NCBI GenBank assembly: GCA_007922195.1 | Contig: ML681967.1 | Span: 11,183,858-11,247,857, forward strand | Direction of reading: 5' to 3' | Source: Podocnemis expansa | Taxonomy: Eukaryota > Chordata > Testudines > Podocnemididae | Length of the DNA: 64,000 nucleotides | In this document: positions 44,301 through 57,100 of the stretch, in pieces | Position numbering within the stretch: position 1 is the first letter of the stretch | Layout: every line of letters starts with the position of its first letter | Position numbers and translations under genes: made by a program | Notes under the pieces: model-generated | Databases searched by the model: none | What the model was told of the DNA's origin: nothing | Seen by the model: only the letters and a program-made list of their open reading frames with translations

Positions 44301-47300
44301 TGTGATGATGGGAACACAGGCTTAGCTGCCAATAACATGGAGAGCTTGTATGGATGGATCCCTGGCTTCCGAGAGGGGTTTTCTCAGGATTCAGTAGATG
44401 CAAACGTTGGCGCTTCAAGTATCTTGCTTGTGATATGAGCTAGTACAGTTCACGTCCTTCTGCTGTTCTGCATGTATTTGGATAACATCTGCCAGTGATG
44501 CTGCTCACAGGCTTTATTCTTTAGAGACAGTGTCAGCTGGAAACCTAGTGCATTTAAAAAGCTAAATTGAAAGTGGTTTCAGGTCCTACGTGTATTTCTG
44601 AATGTCCAGATGTTATGGTCGCTGACTCCTTTTTAACCATCTTGGCCTGTTGCTGTGTGGAAGATTCAGAGAAACAAGAAACTGACTCTGCATTTGGTGC
44701 TATCAAGTGCACAAAACACATTCTGATAACTAAGGAGAGACATTCTCTTTCCCACCTTACATTTAAAGTAACCTTAGGAGTTACAAGGATGTAGAATTTG
44801 ATTTTTAATTTGTCTTTGTTCCTTTATCATGTAAAAACCTTACGTGGCCCTAAGAGTACATCCCAGAGCTACCTGCTGCACTCTCACACTTTCCAGACCC
44901 AAGCAGAGTTTAGTAGCAAACCAAAGTATAGCATAAGCAGCCAGTGGGCAAACTTTCCGCACCTGTGTGAACACATTCCTGCAGTTCCAGTATTAATCCC
45001 TTCCTAGCAGACAGCAATAAGGTGTAGGTCCATGAGCTGTATTTGATTGCGGTAGTTTTAGAATCTAAATACAGCAAATGCTCGTCAGACCATCCAGTCC
45101 AGCAGTTCCCAGCCTGTGGCCTCAGGGCCAAAGGTAGCCCACAGTGGCTTTCGAAGTGGCCTTCTGCTCCTTTCCTGCTGGCTGCAGAAGGGAGCAGCAG
45201 CCTAAGGACCCAGCTGGAGTGTGTTTCCTTGGGGCTAAAAGATCAGTGGGGTCTCTTTGCTGCAGCCAAGGGGATGGGAGATCAGCGCTCCCCTCCCTCT
45301 GGCTTTAGCACAGAGCCCAGCAAAGCAGTCCACCTAGGACCCTAGGTGCTAGGGTTCTTGCTGGAGCTGGAGGGAAGAAAGCACTGATCTCCCATTCCTT
45401 TGGCTACAGAAGGGAGTCACTGCCTACTAGGGGACTCAGGTGGAGTGTGCAGGGCTACAGGACACCTGCGGTTTCCCTGTTGCAGCCTGAGAGATGGGAG
45501 ACCAGTGAGGAGGCTGCTGGCCCTTTACAGTTGTAGAAATGGTATCTGTGGCCCTAGAGCCAAAAAAGTTGGGAAACACCCTCTAGTCCACCTCCCTGAG
45601 GCAAAGGTAGGATTGTTTCCCTGTTGAACAAAACACTCGTATATATTCATTCCAGATTTAAATATCACAAGGGATAAGTGTTTGCATCACTACTTCTGGG
45701 AACCAGTTCCTCAGGCTAAGAGATTTCACTCTTGGAAAGATTTCCTGATAATCCTTTCTTATTTTCCCCTAATTTTACCCATTGCTGCTATTAGTGATCC
45801 CACCTTTTACTTGTGTTAAATAGTTTTTTTCCGCTTTGTACACTTCAAAAATGTGTTGACAAAATCTTCTATACCCTAAATTGATGCTTAGCTAAAATTG
45901 TCTTAATCTGTTCCCCTTCAACCTCCTAAGAATTCTTACAGTTATTTCTCTTAATAGATCTGTATTTTTCTGATAATGTGGTTCCCAAAACTGAGCACAA
46001 TATTCAGAGCTCCCTGGATTATTACTTCCTGTTGCTTGCATGCCTTTGGATTTGTAATCCAAATTCTCATGTGCTTGTCTTAGTTTTTCTACCATGTTCC
46101 ACTGCAAACAAACTCACAAGACTCCTTGCAAACAAACTGTCTCCCTCAGACTGAGTATTTGTAGGTGCAGTTATTTGGGGTTTGGCGAGATTACATGCAA
46201 TAGTGGTGTTTGGTGAGAGGCACCCTAACTAATTCTTGCTGCTGAGAATGAGTCTGTGAAACCGTTTCTTTGTCTGACTAATATAAACAAGTGGAAGGTG
46301 GAGAGAATTTCCCCTTTGCCTAATTAAATTGCTGAAATATCAGCTAACCCAAACCTCTAGCGTGAAACCAGTTAATCAAAGAACCCAGTTTCAGTTAACA
46401 AACTGAAGCGGGGGGGGGGGAGCCTGAAATGAATGTCCTGGACCTCAGCCAAGAAATTGGATCAGAGTTTATTTTGGAACTATAATCTAATGTAAAAGTT
46501 AACCAAGGAGTGTATATAGGAAACATATAATCTAAAGGCGAGAATTTGGAACCGACAAAGTTATTCTAACATTCAGAAGCTCTATTACTTACTGGAGGAT
46601 GCTGTTCCCTGTTGTGGGATTTATTTTCTTTCTTGTTTCCAGTAAGATATGCACAAATAAGACTTGTGTTTATATTGGTCCTGGTGACATGTTTTAATTC
46701 AACTAATTGGGTAAGTTCCCCATATCTTCTCTAAGGGTTGCACCTCCTAGAGGGCTATATTTTCATAACCGAACACCCTAAGGGATAGGAGGTAAGAAAA
46801 CAAAGCCAGAATATGGAAATTAAATCACCTTCTCAACTTGGCACTTATCTCCTACCTCAGAGCTGTTTTGGCTCTTGAATTGCTCAGTATATTAAACTTA
46901 GTAGTAACTGAAAAGGGAACAGTGCAGTGAATTAGCTGTTCTTTTTTGCTGCATTTTGTGTGGTGGGGGAGAGGATACATAATTTTTGTCTGTATAGTTT
47001 CCAAAATGCCTTGAAGTCTAGGGTGAAAAGCATGATATAAATCTAAGTGATGGGATCTTCCTAACCTATATAGCCAACTTTCTGATGAGTCTTCCATACA
47101 GAATTGTTTGTTTGTTTAGGGGGGCTGGGAGGGGGGGAACTGTCACTACACAGTAGGAAAGCAGTCAGGCACTGGGTTTCCTGTTTGTTTTCTAGGGCAT
47201 GTTACAGTCTGTTGGGTTATGATAAAAAAAAAAAAAGTGACTTCCTTTTTGTTATTTAGGGACATTTCCTTTCATTAGGGAAATGCAAATAGTTGCATAG

Positions 47301-50300
47301 TGAAAGTTCTTATAAACACTTGCATATGTTCCACTATTGAGAATTGGCAGGAACTTAATTCTGGAAGGAACAGGTCAGCCCTCTTGATCTTGCTGCAAGA
47401 TGGTGAAAGTGTATTCTTAGGCCTCTTCTTTCCCTTGGCACAGATACACAGTTCTCTGGGGGTAATAACTGATTATCTATTTAAACCATCTTGATTTCCT
47501 TTTGTTTAGCTCAGTAACCTCCTTCCAGCCTTTAAAGGGCAGCAGCTGCTGGAGCAATGGGGGGCAGGGGAGAGAAGGGAGGTTTGGAGTGACAGGACCC
47601 TCACGCATGCCAGCAGTACTGAAATCTCGTATTTCTGGAGAACTGTAATAAAAAGCAACCCCAGTCATCATCATTTTCTCTCTAAATGGCTCTATCTGGA
47701 TTCATCGGTGAGTCCCTGGTCGGGAAAGCAAACTTTCTAATTACACAGGAAACAGCTACTTTTTAGTAAAATCTTTAATCTATCCCTGCCTTGTCTTTGG
47801 CTACTGATCGTTGGGTGAGAACCTGGCACTGACTGACACAGTGATTGCTCTGTCTGATGAATGTAATAAGATGACAGTCGGAGTTGCTGTATTGATTGAC
47901 AAGCTATTAATGTCCAGTGTTTGCTGTGCCAGAGGGGGAGAATTCAGCCATTTGGGTGGAATCCCTGCACCTTACTTACTCCTCAGGAAGTAACCTGCAG
48001 TCTTTTGAACAGGTATCACCACTGGGCAGCTGTGTGATAGCACCAATCCTTCAAAAGAAACAAGGTCTGTCAGTGCATTTTATTGCCCATTAAATAAGTT
48101 CATCTATATAATGAGTGCAAGGCTGGACAAATCTACTTTGTAGCAAGGCAAATGAGTGGGCTACTAAAAAGTAAGGTTTGGTAGCCCAATCATTATAGTC
48201 AACTGTGGGCTTCAAATAAATAAAGTTTTAAGTAGCCCAGTGACTCCCAGATGTTCTGTAGCCTTTGATTCAAAGTCCAATATCCTGAAGGCAGGACAAG
48301 TCACTGATGTTCCAGGGTCAGTTCAGGTGTCCCTTCCACAGTTACATTTACCCCCTTTTTTAAAAGAGTAATTCCATTACCTTGTATCACTAAAGGCAAA
48401 GGAGATGCTCAGGTCTAGCGACCTTCACCCATCAGAGAAGAGCTTTAGAAATTGTTAGTGCCAGATCTCCAAACTCTGTTCTCTTCAGGAACGGCCTGTG
48501 TGCAGTACTGAATTTCAGGATGCTCCCTGACCATTCATGTCTTGCGGTTTCTTCTTCACTTCTGCCCTCTTTCATTAGCTAGAAGGTGAAATGAACAGAT
48601 TGGGTTTTCTCTTTTTTCTCATAAGTAACCATCTCTGTAGACTTTGGTTAAAGTGATTTGTTCTGAAATGCAAAGTCCTTTGGCATCTGTTTTGTCTCTT
48701 GCATCGCACAGATTCTTGCAGTGAGACCTAAAGCTTGTCAGATTGGGGTCAGAGGAGAAGAGGAGGGACTTTTTCTGTTCTTCCACCTCCCTCCCAGAAA
48801 AAGATGGTCAGCCTTGCAGGAAGAACACCAAAGATGGGCAGGCATGTCAGTTTGTGACTTACTGTGAAAGTCTGATTCAGTTCAGTTCATGGGTATGACA
48901 AGTGATAAACATTTTTTGGCATGATAAGCTGTACAAACCTTGTTAAAGTATAAGAGAGACTGACCTTTGAGTACCTGTTAGACCAGGGGTTCTTAACATT
49001 TTGGAGGCCCTGCACTCCCTATAGGGACACATGGTAATCCTGCACACCCACAAAAAAAAAAAAAAAAAATCAATGGTTATAAATTTTAATTGTGCTTTTT
49101 GTTAGTTACACCTGCACCCCTTGGACTCTCTTCCCACACCAGGTTATGAACCCCTGTGTTAGAGGCAGGTGTGCCATGTTTTATTATAAATTGTGTTTTT
49201 AAAGAAGCATTAGTATTTCAGGGGGAGAATAAAAAATAATATTGGTGAAGAGGTAGTGTATATTTTCTTGTAAACTCTTCAGAAATGTAGCAGGAGTATT
49301 GGAGAAGGCAGAGTGGAAAACTGATTTTTTTTCCCCACCCCCAGAAAAAAAGTGAACACTGAAGCTAGTATGGTGCTTACCATGTCTTTTAACATCACTT
49401 CTTTGAACCCATTCCTGGGACTGTGCATGTAAATTACCCCTACAGTGTATAATTAGCATTTGCCCTTTCAGGTTGGTTTCTGTTGATCTTCCTTTTCCCC
49501 CATTACACAATATTTTGAAAGAAATCTGACTACCCAGAAAGCCTGGAGGTCCTTTTGACGAGAATAGCAAGGGAGCAGTCTGCTTGCTTTCAACCATTGC
49601 TTCCCAGTTGGAGAATTGAACTGCATGTCAGCAAGGTCTGTCCCTGTTTCCCAGCTGAACATCTGCAGTGAGAAGATGTGTTCCTAAACCATGTCAGCCA
49701 GTAGCCTCATCTTAGCGAGTGGAGGCAGAGGAATCACTCTTGCAGGTGCTACAAGGAGACTAGGTGCTTGCCTGCATGTTTGCTGTGTTATAACACACCA
49801 GCTGGGGTATAAAATTCTGGTGGACACCAGTGTGTTGCTTGCTAAATGGCCTTGTGGATCCCACTGGTGTGAATTAAAAGTTCCCTAGTGCCTGTTGACA
49901 TAGTACTGTTCAAAAAGGGACCAGGCTAATGTGCACTAGACTGAGGGAGTGGTTCTGAACCAGTGTGTCGGGGCACATTACTGTGTTGCCACACAGTGAT
50001 AATTGTGTCACAGAGAGCCAAGGAGATAGCCAGATTCAACTTCGGGTGGGTGAGCTGGTATGTCCTGTGCGGTTGTGATACACTACCAACCCTGTCATGA
50101 CCCACAAAACGCTGAAATCACTGGGCTGGGGAACCTTTAGTTCACATCAGCAGGCCTGCACCCTTCTCCCTCCTTTCTTAACCACCTGGAGTGCTGGTAT
50201 CCTCCTGATCTGCAGCCATTCAGGGTCCTAAGTGGTTGTTTTCCCAGCCAGGGCCTGCAACTATTTACAGGTCAGGGGCTACAGACTCCTTTGCCTGCCC

Positions 50301-53300
50301 TGCCCTGCCTGGGGGAAACGACTAGACTGCTGCAGAAACCAGTGAGGCTTTCATATTCGTTTCATAATCATAGCTTTGGTCCGCCTCTGACCCTGTGCTC
50401 AAGGATGGGCCTGAGTACCCCCTTCAACATACCCCCAATTAGCCTAGCCAGCCTTTCCAGTGCAAATGTAACAACTCTATATAGTTTTAAATTCGCTTTT
50501 ATGAAGGTAAGGGGGGTAAAAATAAGTTGAACTAAAATTAAATGTGACTTTTTTAGATGTGCTGAAAAAAGTGCTTGGATATTTGATTACAATATGATTA
50601 CTACCGCAGAATGTGATGAGATCTTTAATTACCAAAAGGAGGGGGCTATTTTTCACCTAAAATACTGGACTCTCAACAGACGTTATTTCAATAGTGAATT
50701 TCAGGTTACGTCAAAGGTATTTTAGTTAGTCAGCTACTGACCATAAAGCAGGAAGGATCAAGCTCTGAAGAAGGAACAGAAAAGGGCAAAACCCTCTTTC
50801 ATTGGCTCTGGAAAGGGCTAGAGAAATAGAGATTCTCCTTACCAGCCGCTTGCTGTAGCCAAAAGGCTTTAGATTTTGGGGGGCGGGAAGAATTCCAGCA
50901 GTTAGAGGGTGTGTGTTAAATTTCACATGTCAGACCACAAATAGCCAGAGGCCACTATGAAAGGTAGGCCTCAGGAACAGTACCTTGGCAGCAATCCCAT
51001 CATCCTCTTTCCTTCTCAGCAGTTGTGTAGTGGGGGTAGGTAGCGGGGCATTGTTTTTGGACTTTGCTTTTAAAGCTCTCCCACCTTTTCTGATTAGTTA
51101 GCTTAGCACTTTTGGTAGTGGGTGTCAGGTTTTTTTTCCAGCCCTTACCATACTCTGGCTATGCTGTGTGATACAGTAATTGATTTGAATGGGTAACTTG
51201 TTCATCGTTCTGTACACTCCTCGGATTAGAGTTTTTAGTGCTGTTATGCATGTCATGCAATAGTTGATTTTATCTGTCTCTCTTCATGGGAAATTATCAA
51301 CTAGATATTAATATTAAGACCTAAGCTGACCTATTTTACTATCTTGATTACTGAACAATAAAGATCTACCTTCCAACCCAAACATCATTTAGCCTGGCTG
51401 GAGTTCAATTCTGGTTGTCGTAGTGTTATTGTTTGTGGGTTTACACGCTACCTCCTGGATTTCTTTCCGCTGAAGTTTATCTCAGTCAGCTTGTTTTAGA
51501 TAAACCAGTCTGACTGGTTGGACCTTGCGTGAGTGCTAAGAAGGGAAATTTTCTTGGCGCTTGCATGCTGCTGTGAAAGAGCAATTAGGACAAAGTGTAA
51601 TACTGGTACAAGCTGTGCTGTTTGCATGCTATGAAGCTGTGTAATCTACTTCGCCTTTCTGTCAGCTCCAAGTAACGTCCCTTGCATTAACCCATTGTCT
51701 ACACTAGTGGTTCTCAGCCTTTTTCTGAGTCACAACACTCTACAGGACACGCCAGCCTACTCCCTGTATGCAAAATCCAGCTATTTCCTTGGCTCTCTGC
51801 AACACATTTACTGCTGTGGGGTGATACAGTGGTTGAGAACACTGGTCTAGATGGTAATAAAAAAACCCACAGCATTGAATCACAACTGAGGTCTGTTGAC
51901 ACAGGCTCAGGAGCCTTGAGTTTCAGGGCTAAAAATTGCAAAGTAGATATTTTGGTCGGAGCCTGGATTCTGAGAACCAGCTGCTGCTGCTTCATGTAGT
52001 GTCCCTCTGGTTGCTCCACGGTAGGTGTATCTGCACCCCCATGCTGCTGATTGGAGAACTTGGATAGCAGTCCATCCCACCCCACATGCACTGCTCCCCA
52101 CCTGCCATGAGGCTAGCCAGCATGCCCTGGCCTTCTCTCAACTGCCCTTGGCCAGAGACAGAGCTCAGATCTGTCATTCACAGATGGATAGCTCACTTTA
52201 GTTTTTGTTAACTTAACCTGCCTTAAAGCTTTTCTCCCTTGTCACCTCATCTTGTTTTTTATTGACCATTGCCAAACAAAAAACAAACAAACAAACAAAC
52301 AAAAAAAAAAAAGGTAACTCCTGGGTATGCCTGGCTCTCCAGGCTTCAAAACGTGCCACAGTTGCAAGGAACTTACCCCAGTGAGACAGGCACTCGTAGT
52401 GTGTTCACTGCCTGGGAGAAAAGCACAATCCATGAAGGTGTGGTGGATGCCAACAACTAAAACCCAGGTCCAGAAAAGACAGAGAATTACTTCATCAGAA
52501 AGTAAACCATCTGCTCAGCATAGGAGCTATCAAACCTGTGTCCGTACATCTCAGAGGCAAAGGCTTCTACTCTTGGTACCGCCTGATACCAAAGAAAAGA
52601 GAGATGTGCATAAATTCAAGATGGCCACCCTATCAATGATGATTGCAGCAGTAGAGGAAGGAGATCAGTTCTCAGTTCTTGGTGTTCAAAATGCATCCTT
52701 CCTCACTTTCTTCACACTGAGTCACGGGCATTTCCTCAGATTCATGCTGGGCCAGGTCTACTACCAGTACAGAGTACTTAATCCCTTTTGGCTTCTTATT
52801 GGCCCCAGGGTATTCTCCAAGATCCTTCCAGTAGTGGTGACTCATTTATGCTCTCAAGGCATCCTGATTTATCCATACCTGGATGATTGTCTTCTCAGGG
52901 CACAACCCTTCACAGAGAGCCAACAGGTTGCAAAGGCCACATGGGACCTGTTCCTGAATCTGGGCCTACAGATTAAACAAAAAATTACCTTAATCCTGGT
53001 ACAGACACTAAAATTCATAGGAGCCAAACTTAATTCCGATCAGGCAAAAGTGCTCCTACCACACCACATTTTTTCAGACTTGCCTTGTTGATAGAGACAA
53101 TACAATATAGCTCACAAATTTTAGCCAGACATTGCCTCTGGCTTCTCAGACACATGGCCATGGAGACACTTAGGTTATTCCTCATGCCAGATTATGCACA
53201 AGATGCCTCCGGAGATGGTTCAGTTCAGTTTACAGGCCAAGCAGAGACAATATTAAACGGCTTTTGATGCCCACCAAGATTAAGTGATCCTTGGACTGGT

Positions 53301-54097
53301 GGAAGGACATGGCAAATGTCTGTACGGAATCAGGTTTGCTCAGTCTTTTCGTGTTTACTCCTGACCACTGCCATCTCCCTCGTGGGATGGGGCGTGCATC
53401 TCGATGGTTGTACAACACAGGGAAGAATGGTCCCCAGTAGACATGTTTTCAGATCAGCTTGCTTGAGCTCAGAGTGGTCAGAAACATGTTCATTTCAGTG
53501 CATACAAGGGTAGGATAGATTCCCAAACTTCTCCAATCAGCAGCATTGGACTTGCACACACCTACAGTGGAGGACCCATGGGCAAGGGGGACACATCTCA
53601 AAGAACCAGAGTGACTGTGCAAAGTAACTTCCTCCTTCAGGTTCTCGGAGTCTGGGTTACAGCCCAAGCCCTAATGTCTGTCTGTCTACCGTAATTTTTA
53701 ACCCTCTGAGTCAACTGACCTGGGTGAGCTGCAGCTGTGTCATAAGTCAGTTATTGCAGTACTGCACATGTACCAGAAGTGTTCACATGGGGTAGGTGCA
53801 CATTGTAACTTTCAGCATCTGGGGAAGGTGTCTGCCACCTTTTCTGTAAAGGAGAAAGCTATGGTAGTAACATGCCAGACTTGGCTGGTGAGAATGTTGT
53901 ATAAAAGGTAATGGAATCCCAGGATCCTGTCCTCCCAAAGCATCTGATGAAGTGGGGTTTTTCTCCCACAAAAGCTCATGCAATAAATGAATGTGTTAGT
54001 CTTCAGGTGCCACAGGACTCCTTGTTTGTTAAGAGATGGGCATTGCTTTGAAAGCAATTTGAGAGTCGCAAGCCCCAGGGCAGAGAGAGGTAGGGGT

Positions 54098-54162
<65 letters not shown>

Positions 54163-57100
54163 ATAGCAAGTTTGGAGAGACCCTGAACCTAGACCACTTG
54201 ATTCTGCCTCAGGCTAGAGAAACAAGATCTTATGAATGAGCAAAGATATGAATGGGAATGAGCTATTGCTGAACCTTGCGTGACTCTGGAGGGAAAGGGT
54301 GTGTGAACACTGACAAGTGCGTGACTAGTTTGACAGGTTTAGGATAGTCGTTAGCTTAGGACTCTGAACATTCAGCTTTTTCAAGCCCAGTGCTATCACC
54401 TTGTAATTGCTTCTGATAATACACATACTTGCATGTGTTCTGTGTGTAATAAAAGCTTGATTACAGAAAAGTCTTGTAATCAGCTGCTAACATGCAAGGT
54501 CAAGTGTTCAAAATTGGTCCATGTCTATACAGGAGTAATGCATCTAGTTTCAGTTTCAACGCATTGCAAGATTTTTTTTTTTTTTTTTTTTTAAGGCCAG
54601 AAAGGACATGAGTCATTTACTTTGACAACACAGGCCACTGAATATCACCAAGTCACTCCAGCATTGATTTAAATTAAGTGTGATTACAGCCTATCTGCCA
54701 GAAAGACACTTAGGCTTGAACACACAAGAGATGGAAAATCCAGCACTTCTGAAGGCTTGTTCCAAAGCTCCATGCTAGGGCTCCTAGGTGCTACAGGAAT
54801 ACAGATGATGGTCATCTGTGCTGATAAAAATGCCTGCCTTATTTCTATTGGAATTTATCTGGCTTTAACTTCAAGCCGTTGGTGTTTGTTTTGCCTATCT
54901 CTGTTAGATTAGAGAGTCTCTTAGTACCTGGTATTGTCTGCCTTTGAGAGAGAGCATTTATAGATCTGAATCAAGTCACCTCTTGAGCTCAGTCTGTTTA
55001 GCTGAAGTTGCTCATTGTAAGACACCTTCTCCAGCCCTCAGATTGTTTTTGAGGCTCTCTTTGCACCCAGTTTCTCAACGTGCTGTGTAAAATGTGGCCA
55101 CCAGAACTGCACATTGCATTCCAGTCTTGCTTTTGCCAATGCTTCCTTACTTCGTTGTTCATCCACTCAAGGATTGCATTTACCGTCTTTGCCATAGCAT
55201 CGCACTGGGAGTTCATATTGATTTGCTTACCCACTATGACCCCTAAATCCTTTTCAGAGTCCCTGCTGTCCAGGATCTAGTCCCTCACTCTGTAGGCATG
55301 GCCTGCACTCCTCTTTTGCAGTTGTGAATCTGTTAAAACCATTTTATATGGACCCAGTCCACCCAGCAGTGCAGGCGACTGTGTGATTGCCCTGTCATTT
55401 ACCACTCCACCAGTCTTCGTGATCCTCAAATCCAGGGTGTGACCCCTAAAGTTATTTCCATTGGCCCACAATGACACTTGTTGTTGATATTTGCAATATC
55501 ATTGTATGGAAAGGTTTCAGTGGTGTGGCCCTCAGGCTAATGTACTAGTCCTCATGCAGTCCCTATGTGATTTGAGTTTGAGACCCCTGCTGAAATTGTT
55601 AAAAGCAGACAAATAACCCCAGCTAGTTCACTTGTTGCAAACTGTGGCTTGTTTGTGTCCATGCTTGAGAATTGGCATCAGTGCAACTACACCAGTAGTT
55701 TTTAATTGACTGTTCCTGAGTTCATGTGTAGACAGAACCTGTAATTGATACATTTGTGTAAATGACTCTGGATTGATGTGACTGTTACAGAAATAGGATG
55801 ACATTATGGAAGTGCCTGGTTTTTTTGGTCCCTTAGTCAGGCCTTCTGCCTGGTACTTCGTGCCATGCCCAAGCTGTGAAGGAACACTTGTTTTTTTTTT
55901 TTTCTCAAGTGCTGTGAATTTTTTGACCTGTAATGTGTCTCACTTGCTTCCTGTTCCTCATCTGCCAGTCCCACAGTGTGACAACACACAATTTTCAACA
56001 ATGACTCCCAAAGCCATTACTCATTCTGAGACTGCTGATCGTTCCTGAATGTGTCTGGGCTCTGTTTACTCAGTTCAGAACAGTTTACCTGAATAGTCCA
56101 AGAAGTGAGCCAAAAACTTTCCTGCCTGTGGTGATTCTTCCTCAGCCTGCGATTATCAAATATCATGAACTAAGCAGAACTGAGCTATGCTGGCATGTGG
56201 ATGGAAGACCTCCAGGGAAATCCAAGTACTGCAGGATAGAAGTGATTTATGCATGCCTGGAATCTGTGTACTGAACCAGTATTTCAGCACAGTGCCAGAA
56301 GGTGCTGTGTTATCTGAGAACTTTTGGAGATGTTAAAGATGTTGACCTCCGTGGTCCACAATCCAATGATATTTTGTAAATGCACTCTTTTCTCCTTGAT
56401 TTTTTTTCCCCTGCATTTCAAATTGGATACAGAATAAATTTCCTGTCCTAAATGACTGTGTATTGCTGTGGCGCACTATTTTACAGTGGCTATGTTCCAC
56501 CTCGGAGGGGCCTGTCTTTCTGTGGCAGGGATGTGGATTTTCCAAAATTGATAAAGTCTATAAAATTCTGGAGGTTCATTGCATGAAAGGTGCCCCATCA
56601 GTGCACGACTGTTCTTGTTCAGAGTTGGATGGGTGTGGAGAACTGGGTAGCTATAGCTCCAATTATTTCAAAAAAGAGAACCAGGCTTATTTTGCCTGTT
56701 GACTTCTTGGGATCTTGTCGTAGATGGAAGAAGGCATCTATTAATTGCTATCCATCACAGCAGGTTGGGTTATTTCCTGCACTTCAGTCTTGCTGATCAG
56801 GTCTCTTTTCAACCAAGAGTTGGGGCAAGTCCTGGTGTGGTAGAGACCGGTGTTGCTAAACAACCAAAGGGCTTGAGAAACACTGAGAAATACATAGTGA
56901 CCTCTTCATTGTCTTGTGCCTATGTGATCCTTGTTACAGTTCTGGAAAAAGGTCAGTCACTCTGGGATTTTGCTGTGTGGTGAACCAGAGCAGGTCCTGG
57001 AATGATACAGTCCGTGTTGGGTTTTGCTGTTGTGACCAGATTTCCTCCAAAGGGCACCTTGAGGTGACCTTGACAGCTATCCTCCATTAGCTCAAAGATA

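Noticed and set aside
54101..54160. CRISPR-like or regulatory repeat
   Set aside because: Plain dinucleotide microsatellite without spacers.
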